A stretch of DNA of 49,523 nt from Ralstonia sp. 25mfcol4.1 (GTDB taxonomy: Bacteria > Pseudomonadota > Gammaproteobacteria > Burkholderiales > Burkholderiaceae): contig NZ_FNJO01000004.1 of the NCBI RefSeq assembly GCF_900104095.1, forward strand, positions 382,817 to 432,339, written 5' to 3'. Of the stretch, positions 9,808-19,449 are shown one piece after another. The notes under the pieces were generated by a model. That model saw only the letters and a list, made by a program, of their open reading frames with translations. It made no database searches and was not told the DNA's origin. A program made the translations under genes and the position numbers. Position 1 is the stretch's first letter. Each line of letters opens with the position of its first letter.

Positions 9808-10884
9808 GTGAAGAAACCAGCCAGCCTTTGGCTGCTAGCGGCCGGGCTGCTGCCTTGCGTCGCATACGCCGACCCCGGCGTGACCCTGTATGGCATCGTC
9901 AGCTCGGCGGTGCGCTATACGTCGAATGTCGACGCACGTCATCACGACCAACTGGCGCTGGTGTCGGGCGGCATGGTGGGCAGCCGTTTCGGCCTGAAGG
10001 GCTCCGAAGACCTTGGCGGCGGCAATCATGCGATCTTCCAGCTCGAATCGGGCTTCGGCAGCGATACCGGCCAGGCGGCCTACAACAGCTTCTTCGGCCG
10101 CCAGGCCTGGGTGGGCCTGAGCGGCGACTGGGGCAGCCTCACGTTCGGCCGGCAGTACAACGCGCTGAACAACATCGGCTGGGCCTTCGATCCGCTGGAC
10201 CAGGGCTGGGGAAATTTCTGGTCCGATCCGCTCTACATCGGCGGCGACATCTTCTTCCAGGACTACCGCATCAATAACAGCGTGGTCTACCAGCGCACGG
10301 TGGGGCCGTTTTCGGTGCAGCTGGACTACGGCGCAGGCGAGCAGCCGGGCAGCATGACCCATGGCACCACGCTCGGTGGCGGCGTGAAGTACAGCCAGGG
10401 GCCGCTGGCGCTGGGCGTGGCGTATGACCAGCGTCGCAGCGACGACGGCAGCAACACGGTCCGCAACTATTCGGTGGGCGGCTCTTACACGATCGGCAAG
10501 GCAACGGGCTACATCGGCCATATGGGCCGGCGCGAATCGACCGGCCAGGCGCGCTACAACATCTCGTTCGTCGGTCTGGGCTACCAGCTGACGCAGGCGC
10601 TGCACCTGTCGGGCGCCTACTACCGCTACCAGCAGTCAGGCGACGTCACCACGCAGTTCCAGGACGCGCCGGTGCACCTGGGTGGCGGCAATGCGGACAG
10701 CGTGGCCTTCGTGGCCGACTATGCGTTCTCCAAGCGCACCAGCCTGTACCTGGAGACCGACATCGTGCACGCGCGCGGCGGCACGGTGGGCCGCGAGACC
10801 GAATACTGGGCCGGCACTCCGGTGACCGATGTCAGCCGCAGCACGCGGGTGGGCGCGATGATCGGCATGCGCCACCACTTCTGA
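9808..10884 (+). CDS. Gram-negative general porin (Burkholderiales type)
   Basis: 358 residues with a GTG start preceded by GGAGGA at 9796-9801. Residues 1-20 form a signal peptide (KKPASLWLLAAGLLPCVAYA) followed by DPGVTLYGIVSSAVRYTSN, the usual first strand of this porin family. Typical elements are SRFGLKGSEDLGGGNHAIFQLESGF, FGRQAWVGLSGDWGSLTFGRQYNALNN and repeated aromatic-flanked beta strands. The C-terminus is MRHHF, with the terminal Phe used in outer-membrane assembly. It forms a trimeric diffusion channel by family; the solute is unknown. It appears monocistronic. Confidence 0.93.
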   Translation: MKKPASLWLLAAGLLPCVAYADPGVTLYGIVSSAVRYTSNVDARHHDQLALVSGGMVGSRFGLKGSEDLGGGNHAIFQLESGFGSDTGQAAYNSFFGRQAWVGLSGDWGSLTFGRQYNALNNIGWAFDPLDQGWGNFWSDPLYIGGDIFFQDYRINNSVVYQRTVGPFSVQLDYGAGEQPGSMTHGTTLGGGVKYSQGPLALGVAYDQRRSDDGSNTVRNYSVGGSYTIGKATGYIGHMGRRESTGQARYNISFVGLGYQLTQALHLSGAYYRYQQSGDVTTQFQDAPVHLGGGNADSVAFVADYAFSKRTSLYLETDIVHARGGTVGRETEYWAGTPVTDVSRSTRVGAMIGMRHHF

Positions 10885-10893
10885 GGATCCGGC

Positions 10894-11559
10894 TCAGGCG
10901 CCCTGGGTGCCCTTCTCGCTTGCTTCCTTTGCGATCTCGCGGATGGCCTGCTCGAACGCCTCGACAGGCTGGCCGCCCGTGACCAGGTAGCGGTTGTTGA
11001 AGATCACCGACGGCACCGACTGGATGCCCATGCCCTGGTATTCGCGCTCTTCTTCGCGGACTTCGTCGGCATAGGCCTCGCTGTCCAGCACCTTGCGGGC
11101 CTCGGCGGCATCCAGGCCCACCGACTGCACGGCCTCGATCAGCACGTCGTGGTTGCTCGGGTCCTTGCTGTCGCCGTGATAGGCCTGCAGCAGCGCCTGC
11201 TTCAGCGGCAGCTGCTTGCCCTGCGTGGCCGCCCACTGCAGCAGGCGGTGGGCATCGAACGTGTTGTAGATGAAGTTGCGCGGACCGAACGTGAAACCTA
11301 CGCTGGCGCCGCGCTCGCGGATCATCTTCTGGGTCTCGGCGATCTGTTCCGGCGTACGGCCGTACTTGCGGGCGATGTAGTCGAGCACCGGCTCGCCTTC
11401 CGGCCCCATTTGCGGATTAAGCTCGAACGGGTGCATGACGACCTCGGCATCCACCACGTCGCGCGTGCGCTCGACGGCCTGCATCAGCGACGACAGCCCG
11501 ATGGCGCACCAGGGGCACGCGATATCCGACACAAAGTCGATCCGGAGTGATTGAGTCAT
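10894..11559 (-). CDS. DsbA-family / FrnE-like thiol oxidoreductase
   Basis: 221 residues. The thioredoxin-like active site CPWC is at residues 15-18, following FVSDIA; this is characteristic of FrnE/2-hydroxychromene isomerase-like members of the DsbA family. A cis-Pro loop, SVPSVIFNNRYLVTGGQP, lies near residue 175, and the insert is helical. No signal peptide is present, so it is cytoplasmic. The ATG at 11559 fits the domain start. Convergent with the porin, whose stop is 9 bp away. The precise substrate is unknown. Confidence 0.88.
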   Translation of the reverse strand: MTQSLRIDFVSDIACPWCAIGLSSLMQAVERTRDVVDAEVVMHPFELNPQMGPEGEPVLDYIARKYGRTPEQIAETQKMIRERGASVGFTFGPRNFIYNTFDAHRLLQWAATQGKQLPLKQALLQAYHGDSKDPSNHDVLIEAVQSVGLDAAEARKVLDSEAYADEVREEEREYQGMGIQSVPSVIFNNRYLVTGGQPVEAFEQAIREIAKEASEKGTQGA

Positions 11560-11707
11560 GGCTTTCTTCCAGTGGGCGGGTAGGGGGACAATCAGGTTGA
11601 AGGCCGACAGGGTAGCCCGATTTGCCGATGGCTGCAGGCGCCCGCGCAATCACCCTGCGCCCTATACTGGATCAGGCGCGCCCTCCATGCGCGCCAGGAG
11701 GCCTGCC

Positions 11708-11902
11708 ATGGGACGCAAATACATCGATTGCCGCGACTACCCCAGCGATACCAACTGTACGGTCGCACTGAGCGCCGACACCGAGGACGAACTGCTGGAA
11801 GCCGCCGTGCAGCACGCCGTCCAGGTGCATCAGCACCAGGACACTCCCGAACTGCGCTCGCAGCTCAAGACCCTGTTCAAGGAAGGCGCCCCGCCGGCCT
11901 GA
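11708..11902 (+). CDS. DUF1059 small protein
   Basis: 64 residues starting MGRKYIDCRDYPSDTNCTVALSADTEDELLEAAVQHAV. The pattern of two cysteines near the start (C8, C17), an ExELLEAA helix and HAVQVH matches the DUF1059 family, whose function is unknown. It is a stand-alone gene, divergent from the FrnE-like gene and convergent with cyoD. Confidence 0.75.
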   Translation: MGRKYIDCRDYPSDTNCTVALSADTEDELLEAAVQHAVQVHQHQDTPELRSQLKTLFKEGAPPA

Positions 11903-11941
11903 TCGGGCCGAAGCGCCGCCGCGCCGGCTGGCGCGGAACGC

Positions 11942-11977
11942 AAAAAAGGACAGACCGTGCGCAGGGCACGTCTGTCC
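11942..11977 (-). terminator. Terminator of the cyo operon
   Basis: GGACAGAC and GTCTGTCC (11948-11955 and 11970-11977), extended internally by GTGC/GCAC, form a strong hairpin. Six A residues at 11942-11947 give the U-tract for leftward transcription. It lies about 45 bp after the cyoD stop and may also serve the DUF1059 gene from the other side. Confidence 0.85.
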
Positions 11978-12019
11978 TGTCAAGAAACCGGCCCCAGCCC
12001 GAGTCCGGCTACAGATGCC

Positions 12020-12424
12020 TCAGCGGCCCGCGCCGGCCCCGGCTGGCACGGACTGCATCGGCATCATGTTCAGATTGGCGTTGTGCATGACCCACAGCGA
12101 TCCCGACACGACGATAGCGATCAGGAACACCGTGCACGCGAAGATCGCCGTGTTGCCGCGCTGACCCTTGCGCGGCCCCAGGTGCAGGAAGAACACCAGC
12201 TGCACCAGCAACTGGGTGACGCACAGCGCCACGATCAGCGCCAGGCCCGCGCGCGGCGTCAGCACCCGGCCCATCACCGCACCGAACGACAGGAAGGTCA
12301 GCACCAGCGACAGCGCATAGCCGATCAGATGGCTGCGCAGGCTGCCGTGCGCCGCGCCATGGTCATGCCCATGGGCGTCCACTTGGGCGTCGGCGTGGGC
12401 GTGGGCGTGTTGTGGATGGGACAT
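12020..12424 (-). CDS. cyoD: Cytochrome bo ubiquinol oxidase subunit IV
   Basis: 134 residues. The N-terminus is His-rich (MSHPQHAHAHADAQVDAHGHDHGAAHG). Three transmembrane helices follow: HLIGYALSLVLTFLSFGAVM, ALIVALCVTQLLVQLVFFLHLG and AIFACTVFLIAIVVSGSLWVM. The pattern and the LFFLHL-like phrase are standard for CyoD, a small accessory subunit needed for stable copper/haem assembly. The ATG overlaps the cyoC stop (ATGA), showing translational coupling. It is the last gene of the operon; no cyoE (haem O synthase) follows in the window. Confidence 0.93.
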   Translation of the reverse strand: MSHPQHAHAHADAQVDAHGHDHGAAHGSLRSHLIGYALSLVLTFLSFGAVMGRVLTPRAGLALIVALCVTQLLVQLVFFLHLGPRKGQRGNTAIFACTVFLIAIVVSGSLWVMHNANLNMMPMQSVPAGAGAGR

Positions 12425-13113
12425 CAGAGGAACTCCCGCAGATAGACGACCGTGAACACGAAGATCCACACCAGGTCCAGGAAATGCCAGAACAGGCTCA
12501 GGCAGGCCAGGCGGCGGCGCACCACGGCGTCGAGCCCGAACACCTGCACCTGGTTGACCATCACGATGATCCACAGCAGGCCGGCGCTGACGTGCAGGCC
12601 GTGCGTGCCCACCAGCATGAAGAACGCCGACAGGTAGGCACTGCGGTTCGGGCCCGCGCCTTCGTGCAGCAGTTCGCGGAACTCGTAGACCTCCATGCAC
12701 ACGAAGGCCGCGCCCAGCGCGAACGTCAGTACCAGCCAGCGGATCACCGCCCGCGGCTTGCCCTGGCCGTCGCGGCCCTCGTGCAGCTTCAGCATCGCCA
12801 CGCCGAAGGTCAGGCTGCTCGTCAGCAGCAGCATGGTCTCGCCCAGCACGAAGCGCAGGTCGAACAGTTCGCGGCCCGTGGGGCCGCCCGCCGTCCCGTT
12901 GAGCAGCACGCCGAACGTGGCAAACAGCGACGCGAAGATCAGGCAATCGCTCATCAGGTAGATCCAGAACCCCAGCTTAAGGGTGGATTCCGTCTGGTGG
13001 GCGTGATGCGCGTGGTCGTGATCGGGGGCGGCGTCGTGCGCGTGAGCGTCCGGCGCGGCGCCGGGCGGCGGTGCGGCGGCGTCGCCCCGCAGTTTCAGGG
13101 TGGTCGTCGTCAT
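12424..13113 (-). CDS. cyoC: Cytochrome bo ubiquinol oxidase subunit III
   Basis: 229 residues of the haem-copper oxidase subunit III family. A His/Asp-rich N-terminal tail (residues 20-40) precedes five transmembrane helices beginning LGFWIYLMSDCLIFASLFATF. FLVGTHGLHV-like (FFMLVGTHGLHVSAG) and the terminal FWHFLDLVWIFVFTVVYL are conserved subunit III motifs. The family is a structural subunit of the proton-pumping quinol oxidase in the inner membrane. It overlaps cyoD by 1 base and starts 2 bp after the cyoB stop. Confidence 0.95.
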   Translation of the reverse strand: MTTTTLKLRGDAAAPPPGAAPDAHAHDAAPDHDHAHHAHQTESTLKLGFWIYLMSDCLIFASLFATFGVLLNGTAGGPTGRELFDLRFVLGETMLLLTSSLTFGVAMLKLHEGRDGQGKPRAVIRWLVLTFALGAAFVCMEVYEFRELLHEGAGPNRSAYLSAFFMLVGTHGLHVSAGLLWIIVMVNQVQVFGLDAVVRRRLACLSLFWHFLDLVWIFVFTVVYLREFL

Positions 13114-13115
13114 GA

Positions 13116-15116
13116 TCAGTTGGCCCCCGTCAGGTTCGCGGCGGGCTGCGTGCCCAGCAGCGCAAAGCGGGCGCGCTCGATGCGCTCCACTTCGGCGGCC
13201 GGCACGTAGTAGTCCACGTCGCGGTCATAGGCGCGGGCGATGAACGTGAAGATCATCGCGGCCAGGCCGAAGCCGGCCAGCCACCATATATGCCAGACCA
13301 GCGCGAAGCACAGCACCAGCCCGAACACCGACACCAGGAAGCCGGTGGACGTGTTGCGCGGCATATGGATGTCCTCGTACCGGGCGGGCGGCATGTAGGC
13401 CGTGCCCGCTTCCTTGTTGTCCCAGTGCTGTTCCAGCGACGTGATCCGCGGCACGTGCGCGAAGTTGTAGAACGGCGCCGGCGAAGCCGTGGCCCATTCC
13501 AGGCTGCGGCCGTCCCATGGGTCGCCGGTCACGTCCATGTTCTGCTTGCGGTCGCGCACGCTGACGAACAGCTGCCAGAGGATCGCCAGGATGCCGCATC
13601 CGATGACCACGGCGCCCACCAGCGCCACGATCAGGTAAGGCTGCCAGTCGGGGTTGTTGTAGTGGTTCATGCGGCGCGTCATGCCCTGCAGCCCCAGCGC
13701 GTACAGCGGCATGAAGGCCAGGTAGAAGCCGATCAGCCAGCACCAGAACGCGACCTTGCCCCAGAACTCGTTCAGCGTGAAGCCAAACACCTTCGGGAAC
13801 CAGAACGTCATCGCGGCCAGGCAGCCAAAGACCACGCCGCCGATGATCACGTTGTGGAAGTGGGCAATCAGGAACAGGCTGTTGTGCAGCACGAAGTCGG
13901 CGCCCGGCACCGCCAGCAGCACGCCGGTCATGCCGCCCACGGCAAACGTGACCATGAAGCCGATGGTCCACAGCGTCGACGAATGGAAGCGGATGCGCCC
14001 CCGGTACATCGTGAACAGCCAGTTGAACAGCTTCACGCCGGTGGGGATCGAGATGATCGACGTCATAATGCCGAAGAACGCGTTGACGCTGGCGCCCGAG
14101 CCCATCGTGAAGAAGTGGTGCAGCCAGACGAAGAACGACAGCACGCCGATCGACGACGTCGCGTAGACCATCGACGTGTACCCGAACAGCGGCTTGCGCG
14201 AGAACGTGGAGATGATCTCCGAGAACGCGCCGAAGCAAGGCAGGATCAGCACGTAGACCTCGGGGTGGCCCCAGATCCAGATCAGGTTCACGTACATCAT
14301 GGCGTTTCCGCCCAGCTCGCTGGTGAAGAAATGCATGTCCAGATAGCGGTCGGCGGCCAGCAGCGCCAGCGTGGCGGTCAGCACCGGGAAGATGGCGACG
14401 ATCAGGATGTTCGTGATCAGCGCCGTCCACGTGAAGACGGGCATTTTCATCAGGTTCAGGCCCGGCGCGCGCATGCGCAGGATCGTCACGATGAAGTTGA
14501 TGCCGGTCAGCGTGGTGCCCAGCCCCGATATCTGCAATGACCAGATGTAGTAGTCCACCCCGACCGTCGGGCTGTATCCGAGCCCGCTCAGCGGCGGATA
14601 CGCAACCCAGCCCGTGGCGGCGAAGTCGCCGACGAACATCGACATCATGACCAGCACCGCCCCCATCGCCGACATCCAGAAGCTCAGCGAATTGACGAAC
14701 GGGTAGGCCACGTCGCGCGCACCGATCTGCAGCGGCACGATCACGTTCATCAGGCCCAGAATGAACGGCGTGGCCACGAAGAAGATCATGATCACGCCGT
14801 GTGCGGTGAAAATCTGGTCGTAGTGATGCGGCGGCAGGTAGCCCACCGCCTCACCCACGGCAATGGCCTGCTGGGTGCGCATCATGATGGCGTCGGCAAA
14901 GCCGCGCAGCAGCATGACCAGCGCCAGGATGATGTACATCACGCCAATGCGCTTGTGATCGACCGAGCAGATCCACTCGCGCCAGAGGTAGCTCCACTTG
15001 TTGTAGTACGTGATGGCGCCCAGCAGCGCTGCGCCGCCCAGCATCACCACCACCAGCGTGCCCATGATGATGGGCTCGTGCAGGGGGATGGCGTCGAGAG
15101 AGAGTTTTCCGAACAT
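13116..15116 (-). CDS. cyoB: Cytochrome bo ubiquinol oxidase subunit I
   Basis: 666 residues, close to the usual ~663. This is the catalytic haem-copper subunit that oxidises ubiquinol, reduces oxygen to water and pumps protons. Visible ligands are the low-spin haem His in [23 protein letters not shown] (Cu-B His and cross-linked Tyr), [10 protein letters not shown] (two Cu-B His) and [12 protein letters not shown] (high- and low-spin haem His). The start at 15116 ([19 protein letters not shown]) matches the family; the frame is open upstream only as an antisense shadow of cyoA's end. It lies 5 bp after cyoA. Confidence 0.97.
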   Translation of the reverse strand: MFGKLSLDAIPLHEPIIMGTLVVVMLGGAALLGAITYYNKWSYLWREWICSVDHKRIGVMYIILALVMLLRGFADAIMMRTQQAIAVGEAVGYLPPHHYDQIFTAHGVIMIFFVATPFILGLMNVIVPLQIGARDVAYPFVNSLSFWMSAMGAVLVMMSMFVGDFAATGWVAYPPLSGLGYSPTVGVDYYIWSLQISGLGTTLTGINFIVTILRMRAPGLNLMKMPVFTWTALITNILIVAIFPVLTATLALLAADRYLDMHFFTSELGGNAMMYVNLIWIWGHPEVYVLILPCFGAFSEIISTFSRKPLFGYTSMVYATSSIGVLSFFVWLHHFFTMGSGASVNAFFGIMTSIISIPTGVKLFNWLFTMYRGRIRFHSSTLWTIGFMVTFAVGGMTGVLLAVPGADFVLHNSLFLIAHFHNVIIGGVVFGCLAAMTFWFPKVFGFTLNEFWGKVAFWCWLIGFYLAFMPLYALGLQGMTRRMNHYNNPDWQPYLIVALVGAVVIGCGILAILWQLFVSVRDRKQNMDVTGDPWDGRSLEWATASPAPFYNFAHVPRITSLEQHWDNKEAGTAYMPPARYEDIHMPRNTSTGFLVSVFGLVLCFALVWHIWWLAGFGLAAMIFTFIARAYDRDVDYYVPAAEVERIERARFALLGTQPAANLTGAN

Positions 15117-15121
15117 GATGA

Positions 15122-16102
15122 TTAACGCTCCAGGGTCGTCTGCTGCGCCGGGAGCGGCGGCATGTTGGCGCCGGCAATGGCGCCGAGGGTCACGGGGCTG
15201 TCGGCACGGCAGATTTCGCCGTTGCTGGCCATGTACTGGTCCACCACCCCCTGGAACAGGCGCGGTTCGACCCTGGCGTACACCGTGACGGCGTCCTTGC
15301 TGCTTCGCTGCTCCAGCTTCCGGTAGGTGGCTTCGTCGAGCGTGTTGCCCGAGGCGCGGGCGCGTTCGATCCACGCGTCGAAGTCGGCGCGCGAGGTGGC
15401 CACGGTGCGGAAGTGCATATCGGAGAAGCCCGACCCGCTATAGGCGGCCGACCGGCCATCGAACACGCCGGTTTCGTCGGCGATCAGATGCAGCTTCGTC
15501 TGCATGCCGGCCATCGCATAGACCATGCTGCCCAGGCGCGGGATGAACAGCGCGTTCATCGTCGACTCGGCCGTGATCCGGAAATTGATTGGCGTACCCA
15601 CGGGGATGGGCAACTCGTTCAGCGACGCCACGCCGTACTGCGGATAGATAAACAGCCATTTCCAGTCGAGCGCGACGACATCCACTTCCACCGGCGTCAC
15701 CTTCGATTCCAGCGGCCGGAACGGGTCTAGCTTGTGAGTGGTGTCCCAGATGATGACGCCGAGCAGCGCCACGATCACGCACGGGATGCCCCACACGACC
15801 ACTTCGATCTTCGTGGAATGCGACCAGCGCGGCGCGTACTCGGCCTTTGTGTTCGTCTCGCGATAGCGCCAGGCGAATACCAGCGTGAGGATGATCACGG
15901 GGATCACCACCAGCAGCATCAGCGCAGTGGCCAGCACGATCAGGTTGCGCGTCTGCACACCGATCGACCCGCTGGGGTTCAGCAAGTCCCACGAACAGCC
16001 GGTCAGGATCAGGGGGGTGATGGCATACAGCCACGCACGGGGGGAACGCAGGGATGGGGGGCGCCGACGCAGAGGTCTGGGGTCGGCCGGTTGCTCACGC
16101 AT
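15122..16102 (-). CDS. cyoA: Cytochrome bo ubiquinol oxidase subunit II
   Basis: 326 residues. A lipobox LILTGC places the modified Cys at residue 36 (lipoprotein anchor). Two transmembrane helices follow (about 50-75 and 95-118), then a periplasmic cupredoxin-like domain with [15 protein letters not shown] and [27 protein letters not shown]. The Cu-A ligands of cytochrome c oxidases are absent, as in quinol oxidases. It is the first gene of cyoABCD. Its promoter region (16103-16212) is shared with the divergent MocR-type regulator and holds an 8-bp inverted repeat. Confidence 0.95.
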   Translation of the reverse strand: MREQPADPRPLRRRPPSLRSPRAWLYAITPLILTGCSWDLLNPSGSIGVQTRNLIVLATALMLLVVIPVIILTLVFAWRYRETNTKAEYAPRWSHSTKIEVVVWGIPCVIVALLGVIIWDTTHKLDPFRPLESKVTPVEVDVVALDWKWLFIYPQYGVASLNELPIPVGTPINFRITAESTMNALFIPRLGSMVYAMAGMQTKLHLIADETGVFDGRSAAYSGSGFSDMHFRTVATSRADFDAWIERARASGNTLDEATYRKLEQRSSKDAVTVYARVEPRLFQGVVDQYMASNGEICRADSPVTLGAIAGANMPPLPAQQTTLER

Positions 16103-16155
16103 TTCAACACCTTCTTACAGGGGCACAGGCGGGGGCCCAGACAACATCCCGGTAT

Positions 16156-16211
16156 TTGTATGGATTTGCCTGAGTTGCGCGGCATGCTAAGGTAAGACAA
16201 CACCCATACAA
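16156..16211. promoter_or_regulatory. Inverted repeat TTGTATGG...CCATACAA between cyoA and MocR-type gene
   Basis: TTGTATGG (16156-16163) and CCATACAA (16204-16211) are perfect inverted half-sites, 48 bp apart start to start, in the only region available for the two divergent promoters. Widely spaced half-sites fit a dimeric MocR/GntR regulator. The right half-site ends one base before the annotated start codon of the regulator, suggesting autorepression or a downstream start. Confidence 0.5.
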
Positions 16212-16212
16212 G

Positions 16213-17634
16213 ATGAGGCGAGTCTTGCGTACAACGAATCCGTCGATGCCTTCGCACCTGGAAGAAAAACCCGGCTGGATCGGCACCTTCGCCACCGCCG
16301 GCGGCCCGCGTTACGTCCAGATCGCCGGATTTCTGGAGCGCGCCATGGCGGACGGCGTGTTGGCCCCCGGCGATCGCCTGCCGCCCCAGCGCGAACTGGC
16401 GGCACTCCTTGGGGTGGATCTAACCACTGTGACGCGGGCACTGGCCGAGGCCCGGCGGCGCGGGCTGGTCGAGCCACGTGGATCTCTCGGCACTTTCATA
16501 GCGGCACCAGCGTTTGAGCTGGCCCAGGCCGTGGACTTGAGCATGAACGTGCCGCCGCCACCGGAAGGCATTGATTTCGCCGACATGCTCCGGCGCGGGC
16601 TGGCGCAAGTCACGTTGCGCGCCGATGCGAACCTGCTGATGACGTACCAGCTTGGCGGCGGCACGATGCCCGACCGCGTGGCCGGCGCCCAGTGGCTGGC
16701 GCCGATGCTGGGCGATGTCCCGCCCGACCGCGTGATCGCCAGTCCGGGCGCGCAATCGGCACTGGCGGCGCTGATGCTGTGCCGGACCACGCCGGGCGCG
16801 GCGATTGCCGCAGAGCCGCTGATCTATCCGGGGGTACGCGGCGCGGCCGCTGAACTGGGGCGCCACGTGGTGACCATCGCCACCGACGCCGACGGCATGC
16901 GCCCCGACGCGCTGGACGCCGCGTGCAGCGCCGGCAATGTGCAGCTGATCTACCTGAACCCGACGCTGCAGAACCCCACCACGCACACGATGCGCGATGC
17001 CCGCCGCCACGACATTGCGCGCGTGGCCCGGCGGCACGGCGTGCTGATCGTCGAGGATGATCCCTACTGGCTGCTGACGCCCGACGCCCCGCCGCCGCTG
17101 GCGGCCATCGACCCGGCGCAGACGGTCTACATCGCCACGCTGGCCAAGTGCCTGAGCCCGGGCCTGCGCACCGCCTACGTGGTGGCACCCGACCGCGACC
17201 TGCAGGAGTCGATCCTGGCCGCGCTGCGCGCGATCACGCTGATGGCGTCGCCGATTGCCACGGCACTCGCCACGCAATGGATTCGCGACGGCTCGGCGGC
17301 CGACCTGCTGGCCGGCATCCGCACCGAAGCCGCCGCGCGCCAGCTGATCGCCCGGCAATGGCTGGCGCCCAGCGGCCCGTATGCGCCGTCCGGCATCCAC
17401 GTCTGGCATCCATTGCCCAGCTACTGGTCATCGGCCGGCTTCAGCCGCGCGGCGCAGGACGAATCGCTGCGCGTCACCGCATCGGACGTGTTCTACGACG
17501 GCGCCACTCCGCCCAACGCCATCCGCATCTCGCTTGGCGGCGTGGCTGAACGCGCGCAACTGTCGATGGCCCTGAAGAAGCTGTCCGGCCTGCTGGCGCG
17601 CAAGCCGCCCAACGCCTCGATGCCGGTGATTTGA
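16213..17634 (+). CDS. MocR-type (GntR HTH + aminotransferase-like) transcriptional regulator
   Basis: 473 residues. The GntR winged helix-turn-helix is at about 34-95 (GVLAPGDRLPPQRELAALLGVDLTTVTRALAEARRRGLVEPRGSLGTF). Residues 115-465 are a fold-type I aminotransferase-like domain with LNPTLQNPTTHTM, the VEDDPYW motif (D283, Y285) and the PLP-binding lysine K312 in TLAKCLSPGLR. Such proteins sense PLP or an amino compound and regulate a neighbouring gene. It is divergent from cyoABCD. No clear Shine-Dalgarno precedes 16213; an ATG at 16246 (residue 12) is an alternative start. Confidence 0.88.
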   Translation: MRRVLRTTNPSMPSHLEEKPGWIGTFATAGGPRYVQIAGFLERAMADGVLAPGDRLPPQRELAALLGVDLTTVTRALAEARRRGLVEPRGSLGTFIAAPAFELAQAVDLSMNVPPPPEGIDFADMLRRGLAQVTLRADANLLMTYQLGGGTMPDRVAGAQWLAPMLGDVPPDRVIASPGAQSALAALMLCRTTPGAAIAAEPLIYPGVRGAAAELGRHVVTIATDADGMRPDALDAACSAGNVQLIYLNPTLQNPTTHTMRDARRHDIARVARRHGVLIVEDDPYWLLTPDAPPPLAAIDPAQTVYIATLAKCLSPGLRTAYVVAPDRDLQESILAALRAITLMASPIATALATQWIRDGSAADLLAGIRTEAAARQLIARQWLAPSGPYAPSGIHVWHPLPSYWSSAGFSRAAQDESLRVTASDVFYDGATPPNAIRISLGGVAERAQLSMALKKLSGLLARKPPNASMPVI

Positions 17635-17660
17635 GGCATGGCGCCCACACCACCCGCAGC

Positions 17661-19415
17661 CTACCCCACCACCGCCAGCAACCCCGCAACGCCGAACCCG
17701 AGCGCGGCCAGCGCGTCGCCGGCGATGAGACCGCCGCCGATCAGCGACGTGGTGCTCATGTCGTCGGGCATGGCGGCGTCGTTGGATACCGGGCGCTCGC
17801 GGTTTTCCACCAGGCTGGAGACCACACCGCCGGCGGCCATCCACGCGGCGGCCGGCAGGTTGACAAAGCCGCCGAACGACGATGCATAGGGCGAAGGCAG
17901 GATCACCGCATCGAGCATGAAATCGCACGCGCGGCCGGTGCGGCTGTGGTCGGCAAAGCGCCGGTAGCGCGCCGATGCGAAGATGGCCTTGCGCAGCACC
18001 TCGGTGACCAGCCCGATGACCAGACCGATCCATACGGCCTGCCGCTGGTAGGGCCGGTCCTCGGTCATGCTGCGCAGCGCGCCGACGATCTTGTAGGTCA
18101 TGGCCGATGTCCACCGGGCGGGCTGCTGATCGGCAGGCAACACGGTCTGGTCGAGCCGCAGCACCGGATAGGCGTCCATGAACAGCCGCGCCAGCACCAC
18201 CGCCAGGATCGCCCCCGCCACGACGCCGGCCACCTGATAGCCGAACTGCACCATGCGGTGGGTGCCCAGTCGCCAGCCCGTGGAACGGTCCTGCTGCATG
18301 TCGCAGGCTTGCGCCGTGGACACCAGCAGCACCGTGGCCGCGATCAGGCCGATATGCGGCTGGCGCAGGCCCACGGCCGCCATCAGGATCACCGTCAGCA
18401 CGAACGCCGACGAGATCGGATTCTGGTCGACCATGCCGACCGAAATGCCGTTGACCAGTGCGAAGATCAGCACCAGCACCACGGCCATCAGCTGGTAGCC
18501 CACCGGCTGGCCGAACCACGCGGCGCCCGCCGCCACGACCGCCAGTCCCCACACCACGACCCACGCCACGATCCAGCGTTGCGGCTGCGCCGGCGCACGG
18601 CCAGGGGCGTGCGGCGCCCTGCTCGCCGGCTGTCGGGTGCGCTGCCACGCCGTCCGCAGCAACCGCAGCACATCAACCGCCGCCGCGCCCATGATCATGC
18701 CCAGCGCAAACAGGAACGTGATCTTGCGATAGGGGTCACCGGGCGCGAGCCAGCCGATCGACACGAAATACGGCGTCAGTGCCCACCCGGCCAAGCCGCC
18801 GACCAGCGCGGCGATGCCGATGCGCGCGCCGACGATCATGCCCGCGCCGACCGTTGACGCGGACAGGTCGATAGCACCGAGCCATGCGATGCGCGCTGTG
18901 CCCACACTGGCCAGCACCCCCAGCCCCATCCCGCCGGCCAGCCGCGCAATCGACCGGCGCAGCAGCACGGGGTCTGTCAGCGCGCGCAGGATATTGGCCA
19001 CCGCCAGGCCCGACGGGAACGTGAGCTGCATCCGATCGACCAGCAACGGCGTGTAGAGCATGCCCACCCCCACGCCATACATCCCGATGCACAGCATGTA
19101 GCCGATCAGCTGCCACCACGGCGGCTGCGTCATCCCCATCCAGCCCATGGCCTGGATCACCACCACCATGCCGCCCATGCCGGCCACCGATGCGGCCGCG
19201 GTCTGGATGTAGTTGGCACCATGACGGCCCGCTGCGCCGTACCCGGCAGTGACCGCCGAACCGTGGATGCCCGCCAGCACCTGCCCGCCCACGAAGAAGC
19301 CGAGCGACAGGTTCATATAGGCCGCCGCGATGCCGCCCAGCGGCCCGAGCACGAGCATGCCGGCGGCGCCGAGCAGCGCGTGGTATGGCCAGGTGTTGGG
19401 AATGGGCAGTCGCAT
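17661..19415 (-). CDS. OPT-family oligopeptide transporter
   Basis: 584 residues with about 14-16 transmembrane segments. The signature region GGIAAAYMNLSLGFFVGGQVLAGI and ANYIQTAAASVAGMGGMVVVIQAM (residues 20-85) is that of OPT/YSL transporters, which move peptides or metal chelates into the cytoplasm by proton symport. The ATG at 19415 gives the normal N-terminus; longer in-frame starts run into extragenic repeat DNA. Convergent with the MocR-type gene (26-bp gap), so probably transcribed alone. The substrate is not predictable. Confidence 0.85.
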   Translation of the reverse strand: MRLPIPNTWPYHALLGAAGMLVLGPLGGIAAAYMNLSLGFFVGGQVLAGIHGSAVTAGYGAAGRHGANYIQTAAASVAGMGGMVVVIQAMGWMGMTQPPWWQLIGYMLCIGMYGVGVGMLYTPLLVDRMQLTFPSGLAVANILRALTDPVLLRRSIARLAGGMGLGVLASVGTARIAWLGAIDLSASTVGAGMIVGARIGIAALVGGLAGWALTPYFVSIGWLAPGDPYRKITFLFALGMIMGAAAVDVLRLLRTAWQRTRQPASRAPHAPGRAPAQPQRWIVAWVVVWGLAVVAAGAAWFGQPVGYQLMAVVLVLIFALVNGISVGMVDQNPISSAFVLTVILMAAVGLRQPHIGLIAATVLLVSTAQACDMQQDRSTGWRLGTHRMVQFGYQVAGVVAGAILAVVLARLFMDAYPVLRLDQTVLPADQQPARWTSAMTYKIVGALRSMTEDRPYQRQAVWIGLVIGLVTEVLRKAIFASARYRRFADHSRTGRACDFMLDAVILPSPYASSFGGFVNLPAAAWMAAGGVVSSLVENRERPVSNDAAMPDDMSTTSLIGGGLIAGDALAALGFGVAGLLAVVG

Positions 19416-19449
19416 GCGTGTTGAAGTTAGGCGTAGTGGTGTGGAGGCG

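Noticed and set aside
13290..14540. Long His/Arg/Gln-rich rightward frame opposite cyoB
   Set aside because: It is the antisense shadow of a clearly identified cyoB.
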